From Limnomonas spitsbergensis (lineage: Eukaryota > Chlorophyta > Chlorophyceae > Chlamydomonadales), in contig JAYJMM010000019.1 of NCBI GenBank assembly GCA_037349105.1, forward strand, positions 372,001 to 436,000: 64,000 bases of DNA, in the 5' to 3' direction. The notes beneath the pieces are model-generated. The model was not told the DNA's origin, ran no database searches, and saw only the letters and a program-made list of their open reading frames with translations. The translations under genes and the position numbers were made by a program. This document shows, in pieces, positions 29,291-40,794 of the stretch. Numbering within the stretch: the first letter of the stretch is position 1; each line of letters starts with the position of its first letter.

Positions 29291-30087
29291 GCTGCAACAG
29301 TTAGGAACTTCGGCTCCCTGTATGGCGCCAGGGGCTGAATGTCTTCGCCTTTGTTACTTCTTACCCGCTCAACTGCTATCCTGGTCTTCTGTGTACCGGT
29401 ACTTTCAAATTCGTTTAAGCGCTCCAGGGGATAATATTCCGTGGGTCATTCCGTGCACATCACCAGTGCCCCTGAACATCACTAGCTGGGGAAGGTATTT
29501 AAGAAATGATCGAGCTTAGTCACTGTGCCAGACCTTGCACGGCGCTCCTGCTGATTAGCTTGGTCCCCGATCCTGACATCAGGATTCATCAGAAGCCTAG
29601 ACAATTGCCTATACAAGGCTCTCCGACTCATAGTTTTTTCTTACGGTTTGCTCGGGCTAACACTTCATTCTTAACAAGGATATTGAGCGGTTGCGTTATT
29701 ATGCTGTAACGAAAAACAAGGTTTGCACTGCTCGGTCGGCAAATTGCTACAAATTGGTATTTAAACCCCAACTGGGTAGCCAGCAGTGCCCCGCGGCCCC
29801 CAGCCAGAAGAGCTACCCCATTGCCGAGGTTTTCTCTTAGCCTGTAGCCAGCGTACAAGAAAACAAGCAGCAACCAAGTTGTAAAGCTGCCATGGCACGA
29901 GGTCGCCTGCTTACGCACCAGGCTGGGCAACATCACAGCAGCAGCTGTCGACCATCCAGTGCATCGACTTCTCGACCCCTGCTGCAGCTGCTGCAGCTGC
30001 TGCGCACCTTCATGTTACTGGCACCCTTAGCGAGTGAGTTAACAAATGAAAAAGTAATGCGCATCCAGGCAGTCCCGAGCACTGAGC
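29291..30087. other. Upstream region of rod gene 2
   Basis: No coding frame is recognised. The promoter and 5' UTR of the plus-strand rod-glycoprotein gene should lie in its right part. CTGCAGCTGCTGCAGCTGCTG (a short CAG/CTG-type run near 29981-30002) precedes the start codon. Confidence 0.35.
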
Positions 30088-33000
30088 ATGCAGCGCTCAC
30101 GAACCCTGCAGCAGCTAATGCGCGCTCTTGTGTTGCTGCTGGCAACCCTCGCGGGTGAGTTTGAAATAAAAAGGGCGACCGAGGGGCGCCCTGCCAGTAG
30201 AATGATGGCGTGTTCGTAGTTAAATTTGGTGGTATGTGTATTCAATTAGCAGCGTAGGTCCCCTGGTCGGACGTTAGGTGTGCACGTACTTGGCCTAGAC
30301 CCGCGCACTCCTAGTAACAGCATTCACGTTGTGAACGATGCATGCTCTGGCTCCTCAGACCAAGGCTTTTGGGTGGTGTATTGTCGCTGCTGTGTCAACA
30401 GCGGCACCTGAGAGTGGATCTCCGGCAGCGGCTTCCCTCGCATGGGAGGCGGGGCCAAGGGACCCGTACAGGCTGCAGCAGGGGGCTGCAGTGATAAATT
30501 CAAATCTTTGGATACAGCACCATATGGCTGTACCAATACCTTACACAACAGCTTGCTGCTATGATCAAATCAAATCATTGGATGCAGGACCATGGGGCCG
30601 TAAATGCCCTACACAACAGCTTGCTGTTGTGATCAAAAAATAATATTGGACGCATGGCCCCTCAATTAAGCTTTCTGTGGCGTGCGGTCTCTTCTGCTGC
30701 AGGCCGGAGCTGCAGCACAGTCTGCTTCTCCCTCACCGCCTGTTTCAAATTTGAAACCCATATTTTGAATTGTTTATCCTTGATTTTACCTCTGGCTTTA
30801 TTGCTGCAGGCGGCACCCACCACCAGAGCTGTGGCTCGGTCTGCACATCCCTCACCACCTGTTTTTTGTTTGGAATCCATTTTCCTAATTTCGTTTCGGC
30901 TTGATTTGACTGCTTCAGGCAGCGCCCACTGCCAGGAGAGCCGTGTCTCAGTCTGCAACTCTCTCACTGCCTGTTTTGCTTTTGAATCCCCTGTAATACT
31001 TTGTCTGCCTTGTTTTATTTTACTGCTGTAGGCAGTGCACATGGCCAACAGATCTGTGGCTAAGTCTGCTTCTCCCACCCTGCCTGTATTGTTTTTGAAT
31101 CCCGTACATTGAAATTGTTCATGCTTTGCATTGCTGCAGCAGGACTCGCCCACAGCCAATCTGTGGCCATGTCTGCTTCTCCCCCCCATCCATGATCAAG
31201 GACAACAGTCCCAAACAGCACTTTACCCTCGCCACCTTTTTGTTGACCTCCTTCAAACCATTCCCGACTGTGGGGTCTGCTCAGCCGGGCGCGCCCGCAG
31301 CCAGAGCTGTGGTTCAATCTCTTTCTCCCTCACCGCCTGTTCTGATTTATATTCTGCTGCGGGTTGCAGCCAGAGCTCCAACACTGCCAGCCGCCCACCT
31401 GGCCACCTCCCCAAATTGTCCGTCTTTGCTTACAAATCCCCTTTTCGAATTGCACTTTTACTGTGATGTACATTCTGCCCAGATTTTTTACCACAGCCAG
31501 CGCCCACAGCCAAAGCTGCAGCTCAATCTTCATCACACTCCCCGCTATGATCAAGGACAGCAGACCCAACCTCGCCTTCAACCTTCAGCCTTTTAGGTTG
31601 AATTCCCTCAACCGTCCTGTAATATGGTCTCAATTCTGCTACATGCGGCGCCCATGGCCAGAGCTGCCGCTCTATCTGTTTCTCCCTCTCTGCCTGTTTT
31701 GCTTTTGACCCCATTTTTATCACTGTTTCTGCTCTGTTCTGCCCACGACCAACAGAGTTGCAGCTCAGTCCGCATCTCCATCCACGCTTTAGTCAAGACT
31801 GGGGGTCAGAACCAATCCTCACCCCCTCCATCTTCTTGCTGAACTCATTCAAACGTTTATAACACGACGTTCCATTATGTTGCAGGCGGCGCCCACGGCC
31901 AGAGCTGTGGCTCATTCTGCTTCTCCCTGCCCGCCTTGATCAAGGACGGCAGTCCCAACCAGCCCCTCACCTGCTCCAGCCTGAGGCATGCATTCGGACT
32001 GGCCTTGGCACCATTCAGCGTCGTCACCTGCCCAGCCACGCTGCCCACGGGCACGCCGCCCGCTCCTTCGTCTCCGTTCCCGCTCGCATTCGCATGCACA
32101 ACCGCCCCCGCCGCCGGCAGCATCGTCAGACTCTCCGACATCGTCACCAGCCCAGCATTCCTGCCTTACTTCAGCAATTTTTACGCAGGAGCCATCGCAT
32201 GGCCAGTCCTATATAGCTACTCCTTTTGCAGCAGTCCTCAGGAGCTAGTCTGGACCAAGTTGTACGAGCAGGACTCTTCAACATTCAGCTCACCTTCTCC
32301 TCCCCGACCCCGCTCACTCCCTCCTCCTCCCACACCTCCATTCCCCACACCTCCTCGTCCAACCCAATCCCCTCCTCGGCCCCCGTATCCCCCTATCCCA
32401 TCACCCCCTCCACAGCCTCCACCCTACCCCTCTCCCCCATCTCCTCCACCCTATCCCCCTCCCCCATCTCCTCCTCCACCACCCCGTCCTCCCCCATCTC
32501 CTCCTCCACCCCCTCCCCCCCCCATCTCCTCCTTCACCACCCCCTCCTCCCCCATCTCCTCCTCCCCGACCCCCCTCCTCCCCCATCACCTCCTTCACCA
32601 CCCCCTCCTCCCCCATCTCCTCCTCCCCGACCCCCTCCTCCCCCATCACCTCCTCACCCACCCCCTCCTCCCCCATCTCCTCCTCCCCAACCCCCTCCTC
32701 CCCAACCCCTTCCTCCTCCATCCCCTCCTCCCCAACCCCCTCGTCCCCCACCCCCTCCTCCTCCATCCCCTCCTCCTCCATCCCCTCCTCCTCCATCCCC
32801 TCCTCCCCCATTCCCTCCTTCTCCTTTCCCTCCTCCCCCACCCCCTCCTCCCCCTTCCCCTCGTCCCCCATCCCCTCGTCCCCCACCCCCTCCTCCCCCT
32901 TCCCCTCCTCCCCCATCCCCTCGTCCCTTACCCCCTCCTCCCCCTTCCCCTCCTCCCCCATCCCCACCCCCACCCTCACCCACAGCTATTCATCCCATAC

Positions 33001-34950
33001 CACCCCCCCCATCTTTCCCTTTTGTCCCCGCCTGTACCTTGAGCTTCACTGCCCCCACCTCCTCCCTCGCCCTCTGCAAGCAACTTCTGACCTCTATGAC
33101 GGCAAGCCCCGACTTCATCAATGGGCTCACGCATCCCCCGCGCACCTTAGGGTGCACAGGATGCATCTCTGGTCGAGAGGCAGATGCAACATGTTCGATA
33201 AATATCCTAGGTAAGCCTCCACTCCATCAACCGGCTCTATTAGCCACCACACCTCAGTTTGCTCGGGATGCATCTCTGGTCGAGAGGCAGATGCAATATG
33301 TTCGAATAACATCCACGGTAAGCCTCCACTCCATCAAACGGCTCTATCAGCCACCGTGCACCTCAGGGTGGTATGGATCAATGGATGCATGATTGGTCAA
33401 TTGGCAGATGCTGCATGCACCATTAACATCCATGGTAAGCCTCAACTACATCAACCAGCTCTATCAGCCACCGTGCACTTGGGGTGCTCAGGATGCATCT
33501 CTGGCCAAGAGGCAGATGCAACATGCGCAATTAATATCCAAGATAAGCCCCGACTCTATCAACGGGCTTTCTCGGCCACCATGCACCTACAGCACTTATA
33601 CACTTCTACCGGGGCCTGCCCCAACACCGACATATCTCAGTCGCAGCTAAAAGAGCTATCTGCTCACTTTTCCATTTTCGTGCGTGCAGCATCCTTTGCC
33701 ACTGAGGCATATCTGCGCCAGTTCCACGCCAACGCCGGCGCCTGTCCCTACACTGATTCATCTCTCTTTCAGCTGAGGGTGCTCATTCCTCTCCCCCCCT
33801 ATCTCCTGTTGCAGCGTCCTTTGCCACGAAGGCGGATCTGTATCAGTTCTACGCCAATGCCGGGGCCTGCCCCTACCGATCCTCTGATCCTTCTGGGTGG
33901 ATGGATCTCCCAGAGTCTCTCGGACAGCTGCCAAACAACCAGCTGGCATGTCAGTTCCTATACGACACGTTTGCAATGGAAACCGCGGTGACGCTTCTCG
34001 GGAACGGTGAGGCTAGAATCAGGGGATGGAAGGATGAAAGAGGCTGAAAGAGGGATGGGATGGAAGGGTGGGGGAAGCCTGGAAAGGGGGATGGGATGGA
34101 CCGGTAGTGAGAGCTGCCTCTACACCGCTACGGTAAATAGATACACGTATTTATCAAGGTAGCTCGATACGGCAAGATACGGAATGATACGGCACAGGTC
34201 TGGCCGGATTGCACTGCCAAGGTATTTATCAGGGCTGGATCTCGCATTGCGGCGTCTTTTCCTGGATGGGGTCGCTTCGCATGGGTGAGGAAGCAACCCG
34301 AATCCCAAGGACAGCTACTGTCAAACAACAGGCTGGCGTTTCAGTTCCTGTATGACACATTTTGACATTTTCAATGGAAACCACTGTGTCGCTTTTAGGG
34401 CATGGTGAGAATTACGGCGAGGCTAAAATTCTCCTTTATCAGGGGATGGAAGGGGTGGGGACTGGGGAGGCGTGAGAAGGGGGGATGGGATGGAAAGGTA
34501 GGGGAGAGGTGCCCCAACACCGCTGAATCGATTGTCTCTGCCCATCATGTGGCGGGTCTGCTGTGTGGTACTTTCAGGGACTGAGACTGCACCTGCAGCC
34601 ACTTATTAATATTCATTCTTTCTTCTCTGTCCGCCTCAGACGGTGCTTCTGCAGAGCGGTGCAATGACTCCATTCGCCTGCAGTTGTCGCAACAATTAAA
34701 CGGTTCTTAGCCCTAGACCTGCCCGTCAAGTATCTGAACTTTGACAGGCTGCGGCCCGGAATTACAGTAATATGACTCCTCCCGCCGGCGGTTGTCGCGG
34801 CAGCTGATTGTTGCTTCTAACTGGAACTAACCGTCATGTGTCTGACCTTACACAGGCTGTGGCTCTGCCGTGCGTTACTTTGACACCTGCGGCTCCGAAA
34901 GCGTAGGGAATGTCAACCTCCCCTGCCAGGGCATGGGCCCGGGCTTTTGA
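30088..34950 (+). CDS. Pherophorin-like Ser-Pro-rod cell-wall glycoprotein, gene 2
   Basis: Exon 1, 30088-30154, encodes a signal peptide (core LMRALVLLLATLAG) and has a GTGAGT donor. Exon 2, 31886-33210, encodes a Cys domain (AHGQSCGSFCFSLPALIKDG...), a Pro-rich rod and a second Cys domain (FVPACTLSFTAPTSS... to TCSINILG), then a GTAAGC donor. Exon 3, 33815-34006, encodes SFATKADLYQFYANAGACPY and onward, with a GTGAGG donor. Exon 4, 34856-34950, encodes CGSAVRYFDTCGSESVGN... and ends in TGA. All introns are phase 1 and join in frame. The rod changes frame twice by one base in C runs (32515-32523 and 32570-32575), so this copy is either broken or has sequencing errors in homopolymers. It is the paralogue of the minus-strand gene at 4406-8567, with matching exon borders. 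Confidence 0.82.
30695..31860 (+). repeat. Array of about nine echo copies of exon 2 start
   Basis: Intron 1 of the rod gene holds repeated, decayed copies of the exon-2 acceptor and first 60-70 bases (CAG|GCGGCGCCCACGGCCAGAGC in the real exon). Copies lie near 30701, 30808, 30917, 31030, 31141, 31283, 31499, 31645 and 31741, spaced roughly 90-215 bp; a weaker one lies near 31365. Many keep a CAG or TAG acceptor and the text for SCGSxCFSL. Some are followed by a TGATCAAGGACAGCAG-type stretch that matches further into the exon. Confidence 0.8.
33211..33550 (+). repeat. Three echo copies of exon 2 end with donors
   Basis: Downstream of the real donor at 33211 come about three copies of roughly 105-115 bp of the exon's 3' end plus donor. 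Their donor-like junctions fall near 33322 (GTAAGCC), 33435 (GTAAGCC) and 33543 (decayed to ATAAGCC). Each repeats the text for LGCTGCISGREADATCSINI in degenerate form. Confidence 0.8.
33590..33780 (+). repeat. Two echo copies of exon 3 start
   Basis: Before the true acceptor at 33814 are a short copy (about 33597-33630, TACACTTCTACCGGGGCCTG) and a longer one (about 33688-33760, GCAGCATCCTTTGCCACTG...). Both are related to SFATKADLYQFYANAGACPY. Confidence 0.7.
34290..34410 (+). repeat. Echo copy of exon 3 end with donor
   Basis: CCCAAGGACAGCTACTGTCA through GGCATG|GTGAGA repeats the last part of exon 3 (LGQLPNNQLACQFLYDTF...) and its donor, with an internal frame break. It lies in intron 3. 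Confidence 0.7.
34636..34800 (+). repeat. Echo copies of exon 4 start
   Basis: Two decayed copies of the terminal-exon acceptor region, near 34640 and 34750 (ACAG|GCTGCGGCCCGG), precede the true acceptor at 34855. Confidence 0.5.
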
Positions 34951-35036
34951 TGACGGCTCCAGGTGGAGGCCCGGGCCCTGTTGGAACGTGTGCCCCGCCC
35001 AAGCCCAGGTGGAGGCCCACGCCCCTGCCAGAGGGC

Positions 35037-35170
35037 CAGGTGGAGGCCTGGGGGATGCCAGAGAGCCCAGGTGGAGGCCTGGGGGATGCCAGAGGGCCAG
35101 GTGGAGGCCTGGGGGATGCCAGAGGGCCAGGTGGAGGCCTGGGGGATGCCAGAGGGCCAGGTGGAGGGCC
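35037..35170 (+). repeat. About 30-bp minisatellite 3' of rod gene 2
   Basis: Four to five units with core AGGTGGAGGCCTGGGGGATG lie within 250 bp after the stop codon. Each contains CCAG|GTGGAGG, similar to a splice donor, and a related CCAG|GTGAGGG follows at 35277. They may be in the 3' UTR. Confidence 0.75.
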
Positions 35171-36764
35171 AGAATCTGTTGGAACGTGGGCCCCGACCCT
35201 GCCAGAGGGCCAGGTGGAGGCCCAGACCCCTGCCATAACTAGAAGGTAAGCCCGGGCCCTGTCCTGTGATGGCTCCAGGTGAGGGCCCGGGCCCAGGCCC
35301 TGTTGGATGGTCGCTGGAGCGAGACAGCGGCCTGAGCCCTGTTGAATGGTCAATGGGTTCCAACGCTGGCTCAGCTGCTGCTGGTGGGAAACTTCTGCGA
35401 CATGAACAGGAGCGTGGCTATCGGGAAGGGGGGAAAGGGGGCACCCATCGTCAAGCCAAGTGGCCAGGGAAAGAACTAAGACTGGGGGGGAAAAGACCAT
35501 TAGCGTAGCTAAAAACAAAATCTACTAGATAAGTTATAAACTATTAGTTTTGGGCACAAGAGGCCTGAGGACCCGTCTGCGACTTGCCCAGTCAGTACAA
35601 AAATGTAGATGTCAAATGTTTAACGAGCACAGGTCACCTGTTGCTGCGACAACTCCAATTGATGTAGTTCAGAAATGTTGCAAGGACACTGTTTGGTAAT
35701 TGATGCGAGAGCATTGGTTGCTTTATGCACCTCGAGGGCCTTGCCCAACGCTCGGTCAGGGCCAAGGCCCCCTCGACCGGTATATCAGCGGTTTATTCTT
35801 GTTATACGCTAGGTTTCCGCATGCACAACGGGATCTTCTTGATATGCAAGCACCTGCTGCTTTGGTTGCTGATTATTCCAAGAGCACCGGCTGCTATTGG
35901 CTGCACGAGCATGAGTTGCTCCCTGTTAGGAACCCTTCTCTGGGGAGCAAACAAAGCACGTGTTAGATGTGTCACTTTGATAAATATCGTGTACTGTTGC
36001 CCTGCTCTCAGGAGCAGGCTTTTCCTCCAGTGTGCTGTGTTCAGTCAGAGGCGAAAATTATCAATTTTGATGAAACTGATCGCCGGAGATTCACCGGTGC
36101 GCTGTTTTTAGATTTATTTTAGATTTTACAGCTTTTTGTTACCGGTATTACCCTTGTGATCAACCCTGATTGATTGATATTTAATTGATGTGATTCCTGT
36201 AGCCCAGGTAATGTCCAGGTCCGTGTTCAGGAGGAAACTAAGAGGTACAAGAGTTAAGGGCGTGCATGGTGATAGGCCTGTCTCCCTGTTTGCATTTTGT
36301 CTCTTGCCGGTACCTCTGAACGGCATGCGGTACAAGCCCCCCGCATCCCATGCATCCTTGATCATAGGTCTGTCTTGCCGCTGTTTGTATTTAAATTTTA
36401 CAGCCCTTACTTACTCACGGCACCGTCATGAAATAATTAATTATCATGCCTGGGCCCAGAGCTGAGCCAGTTCCAGATCAAGGATCAGTCCCTTGTCTAA
36501 ACACCGGTTCAAGCAACGCATCAAGATCAGGTCTTTCTTCTAGGCTTGTTCAAACACCGGTTCAAGCAATACGTCTTGCACAGGGCCTGCTAGTTCGACA
36601 CATGACCACCTCTTCTAGCACAGGGCCTTCTAGTTCAACACATGACAAATTCTTCTCTGGGCCCCCAAAATACGGTTGTCTGGTCGGGAGGAAAGAAATG
36701 AATGGCTCCCACCATTGAAGAATGAGCCCCTCCTTGGCCTCATCAAGCCTGAGCACCCAAGCCT
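35171..36764. other. Intergenic, no gene recognised
   Basis: No coding frame can be supported. A short direct duplication around CAAACACCGGTTCAAGCAA and CACAGGGCCTKCTAGTTC lies at about 36499-36645. Confidence 0.4.
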
Positions 36765-37435
36765 GATGGTAGGGCTGCAGCGCACGCACGATGTCCTTTA
36801 TGAGTGCGCAGCGGATAAACAGCTTCAGGTCAATATCAGCAAGACAGACATCTTGGAGTTCGGCACCTGAGCTGCGCAGACAGCCACCTCAGATCTGCGT
36901 GTAAGGCCCAGATAGGACAGTGCTGAAGCGCGTCCAAGAAGTCAAGTTACTGGGCATCATTCAGCACGAAAGCGGCAGCATGAGGAAGGGCATGCAGGCT
37001 AGAGAGGCGTCTTTGGCTGCCGTGCTGCACGATGTCCACAGCATGGCCGCCAAGGTGCATCTGAGGCATCATTTGCATGCATCCATTCAGTCGGCGTCTG
37101 TCTATGCTGCGCCCACGGATAATGGCGGTGATGTGGTGTGGCCAGCGGTCGCCTCAGCACACAGCACTGCCTCAAGAGCAGGATGCAGTTAAGCCTGCTT
37201 CAGCACCTGCGCCAGGCAGCGGGACAACCTACGACCACCACTAGCTTGAGGGTCATGAGGGAGCTGCAGATCTACCCGTTACGGCAAGGTTGGTGGCAGC
37301 ACGTGCTCCGCTTCTACAACGTAGCGGTTGCACCAGCAGCACAGCAAGACAGCCCACTTTCGGCGGCGTCCATGATGGCTGACATACAGCTCGCAGTCAG
37401 TCAGGGCAGCGGAGGGCGCACCTGGTGAAGGGAAT
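36765..37435 (+). mobile_element. Decayed LINE-like reverse-transcriptase fragment
   Basis: Broken frames resemble the end of a non-LTR retrotransposon RT: LQVNISKTDILEFGT (motif D-like), then VKLLGIIQHESGSMRKGM and further text in other frames. Related minus-strand text occurs at 55580-55780 and 56007-56243 (LGIIQHKNGSMRKAM), so this is a dispersed family. No intact frame survives. Confidence 0.55.
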
Positions 37436-37527
37436 TGCTTGGTGCCTCGGAGGACCTGGGGCAGGGAGCAGCCGCCCTCAAACTATGCCAGGCAGCGACT
37501 GCTCTACTGCCTCTACCTGTCACAGAG

Positions 37528-37605
37528 GTCAATGACGTTACACCTCTGGGCCCTGCTCAAATAAGGCTCGGCCGCGCGGGCGCCTAACTACAGAGTTGGG
37601 AGGAA
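37528..37605 (+). repeat. MITE-like end repeat (TGTCAATGACG family)
   Basis: One copy of a dispersed sequence starting GTCAATGACGTTACACCTCT and continuing through CTCAAAAAGGCTCGGCCGCG and GTTGGGAGG-like text. Related copies are at 47199, 55170, 55436, 55905, 56482, 59028, 59640, 61003-61275, 61420 and 61940. Confidence 0.65.
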
Positions 37606-37865
37606 AATTGGGAAGAAACACAGAAGGGGGCAGGACAAAAGAAAGGGGGAGAAAAGGGGGGGAAAGTGAAGGGACAAAACAAAAGGCTGGAAAACACAAA
37701 ATACAAAGGAAGTTCCAACCTTTTGAAGAAGTCTACGCCTCAACAATATCTATCACGTCGTCCACAAAGGCCAGGGCATCCCACCCAAGCCTGCCCCGGT
37801 ATAACTCCAAAAAGTCTCTATCACCATTCGGAGTACCTGCCCATCCCCGCTCTCTTAGTTGATCC

Positions 37866-38220
37866 TGCACAGAGGTGCTGGCGCTAGTGGACGCAGCCTA
37901 CGAGCGGGCGCAGCTGGAGGCGACCGGCCAAGGAGATTTCAGGGACCCAGCCATAGAACATAGGTCTGCGGCCGCCTAATGCGCCTGGTTGTAGCCTTCG
38001 GCGGGCGCCGTGGCACAGGCCAGGAGCCGCACCAGCAAGAGGGAGTGTGCTTGCGTGCGCACGAACTCAAGGCTACGGCTCAGCACAATCAGCACGGCCG
38101 ACGCTGGAGGACGACACAGCAGTCTGCAGCGTGACAAACGCAGCTGCCATGTTAGGGCTAGGGGGGCGGCGAGCATGTCCGTGACGCGCTACATGCTTTC
38201 TACTTATGCCCCGGCGTGCA
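37866..38220 (+). mobile_element. Decayed repeat, LINE-associated
   Basis: The text for LVDAAYERAQLEATGQGDF recurs on the minus strand at 54906-55175 (LVDAAYKQAQLEATGRGDS), and neighbouring text also matches. I read this as another piece of the same decayed LINE-like family. The protein function is not recognised. Confidence 0.45.
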
Positions 38221-39077
38221 GGATCAACTTGGGGGGCGGGGATGGGTAGATCCCCCAGACGGTGCTACAGACTTTCACGCTTTGTACCAAGTAGGCTAGG
38301 GTGGGATGCCCTGGCTTTTGTGGAGGATATGGTTGAGGTGTAGACGTTTTAGAGGCCGGGGCCCCTTTCTCCTCTTTCCTAGCCTTTTGTGTGCCCCTTG
38401 ACTTTTCCCACCGTCTTTGACTGGTAGACTTCGTTGAGGGCTAGGATCTTCAGGGGCTGGAGATTCGGATTCTCTCTATGGGCGTCTATTGTTCACCTCT
38501 TGCTCTCTATCCTCTCTTTGCTTTTGCTCAGTTCAGGGCTAGGACCTCGACGGGCTGGAAAATCTCCAGACTTTCTTTCCTTTTTGGGGTGGTCTCCTCC
38601 TTCCCCTTTCACCAACTGTTTCTTCCCTTTCCAAATGGTGCCCCCCCCTCCCCCCCAGTTGCACCACCTCTACCACTGCCTCTATTAGTAAGCTACCATT
38701 ACTGCCACCACCTTACAGAAAGCTGCACAGCGACAGGAAACTGAACTCTGCTCCCACGTCTCCAACAGAAAGTAAACAATTGCTAGCACATTGCCTCCAA
38801 CAGAAGGCTGCACACTTTTGCCGCTCCTGAGTCAGAACACAGGAATGACACACCATGGTAGCTTGATACAGGATGATACGGCACATGTTAAGCCAGATTG
38901 TGCTACCAAGGTAAGATAATACGGTGTGACACAGCGCCATACAACAGGTCTAGCAGATTGGGTGAACATGCTTCACACTGCACGCTGCTCTTACGCCAGA
39001 AAACTGAAAGCTGCTACCAAGATGTGCCTCCAAAATAAATTGCTCCCGGCCCTGCTGAGTCGGAAAGGTGACAGGAG
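38221..39077. other. 3' region of uS14m gene
   Basis: This holds a GATACGGCAC dispersed-repeat copy (about 38866-38925) and, on the minus strand, TGTAA at 38717-38713, about 360 nt past the uS14m stop, a possible poly(A) signal. No coding frame is recognised. Confidence 0.4.
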
Positions 39078-40794
39078 CTACCATGTTGATTTGGTGACGC
39101 CTGGCAGCAAGCCATAGTGCGCGAGCTGCCGCACCATCAGACGAGACAGCCTTGCAAATCGGTGCACTGAGCGGCTCCGCCCTGTCAGCACGCACCCTGG
39201 GTGAGAGGGAGGTTGGAAATAAGGGAGTGAGGGCGGGAGTGGAAGAGACGGAAGGAGGGGATGAATAGGAGTAAGGATGCGCTGAGTGGCTCCGTCCAGT
39301 CAACTCGAATAGCCTGTGTGCACACGCAAGAGTGGGGGAGTGGGTTGGGGAGGAAGAGGGGAGGAGAAATGGAGAATGGGAGTGAGACAGGGAGGGATGG
39401 AACGGGATGGGGGGGGAGCAAGGGATGGCAGGATGAAGATAGGGAGCAAGAGCTGGCAGGATGAAGATAGGGAGCGGGGGAAAGGGAGGAGGGGAGGGAG
39501 GGAGGAGGGGAGTTTGGGAACGGGCGAAAAGGAGGGAAGGAAAGAGAGGGGTTATTGCAACCAAATCTAGACCGTCCTTACCACGCAGGATGAAAACTGT
39601 CATTCTCTAAAATCCCCGACATGCCAATTACCGGAATATTTCCGGTGCAGCCAAATCGTATTCCCCCTAATGAGTGGTTTTTGTGTGGGGGATATTTAAG
39701 TTTCCACCTGTCCAGGAGGAGAGTCCCCCTGTCACGAAAGAGAAAAACTGGCACATCACTGAAGAAGGAAAGAGATCGGGACGAGACAGAGCCTCCATGA
39801 TGCACACAATATTTCCAGACGGGACAAAATACCACTGGTCGCAGGTTTGAATTATTTGAAGTAGTAGCAGGGGTTAAGTGTATTGGAGGAGAGCCGACAT
39901 GTTATATTAATTCACTTATTTATATCCAATGAGTGATGATAAGCCCGCCTCGGAGACAAAGCCTCCATGATGCACATGATGACATTTCCAGCTGCAGCCA
40001 CATCCTATTAGACCCCTCTCCCTGCCATGAAACTGCCAAGGCCACTCACGGTTCTTCACCCTGTTGTTCGCTGCATCCCGCGGCATCTCTGTCTCGAAAA
40101 GCCGCTGCACCTGCATTGAAAACCAGTAATATTTTCAGACGGGACTAAATACCACTGGAGGTCGTAGCTTTTACTTCTTTTAAGTAGTAGCAGGGGTAAT
40201 AGCGTATTGGAAGAGAAACAGTGTGTCTCATTTATTCACCTATTCATGTCCAATGAGTGATGATAAGCCTGCCTCGGAAATACGCCTTCCTGGCGTTGAA
40301 AGGTCTCGCAGTTTTGCTGTGTCCCTAATCTCCCTCACCAGCACTCCCCCGTTGGCCCGATACCCCCCCAAGTGTTCTTCACCCAGCTTCAGGCTGCTTT
40401 CAGTAGGGCATGCGGGTGGCTGAGCAGCTGTGACAACTGCAGACCACCTGTACCTTTCGAAAAAGGCTTTGAGTGGATGACGTGCACCGTAAAAAATACG
40501 ACATCGAATTGTACTAGCTGCATGGCGCCTTGGCAAGACTTCATCAGTTTACCACCCTGGCATAAGGCATCTGCTGCTGTTCCTTCTGCTTGCGCATACT
40601 TCTCTCCCCTGTTCCTCCCTGTCCCTCCCCCTGACCTGAAGTCTGATGTCTAGCGGGAGCGTTTGGTCATGCGTCATCGCCTTGTACAGCGTGCGCTCCG
40701 CCTCATGCTCTTGGACCAGTAGGCGTCGGAAATGGTCCCGCTGGATCCGCCTACTTCCCAGAACATGCGCTAGATTAGGCAGCCGAAAATACAT
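39078..40794 (-). CDS. Mitochondrial small-subunit ribosomal protein uS14m
   Basis: Component of the mitoribosome small-subunit head, encoded here in the nucleus. Exon 1, 40794-40636 (53 codons), reads [20 protein letters not shown] and TLPLDIRLQ with a CAG|GTCAGG donor. Exon 2, 40110-40050, reads [20 protein letters not shown] with a C|GTGAGT donor. Exon 3, 39196-39078, follows CCCAG and reads [20 protein letters not shown] then [11 protein letters not shown] and TAG. Phases are 0 and 1, the split codon gives Arg (NR|C), and the total is 112 residues, a normal length for uS14m. The conserved RNRC-xxTGRxR and SRxxxR...G(L)xPGxxKSxW patterns of the family are present. There is no long presequence; import may use the basic N-terminus. 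The gene is divergent from ATP12 at 41225. Confidence 0.88.
39262..39312 (-). repeat. Echo copy of uS14m exon 3 start
   Basis: Intron 2 holds CACACAG followed by a degenerate copy of the exon-3 start, including GGACGGAGCCACTCAGCGCA against GGGCGGAGCCGCTCAGTGCA in the exon. The acceptor is preserved. Confidence 0.65.
39818..40288. repeat. About 320-bp tandem duplication around uS14m exon 2
   Basis: Text from GACGGGACAAAATACCACTGG (39818) through CCAATGAGTGATGATAAGCC is repeated in diverged form from 40139 to 40275. The two copies flank exon 2 of uS14m. This is another boundary-region duplication within an intron. Confidence 0.7.
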
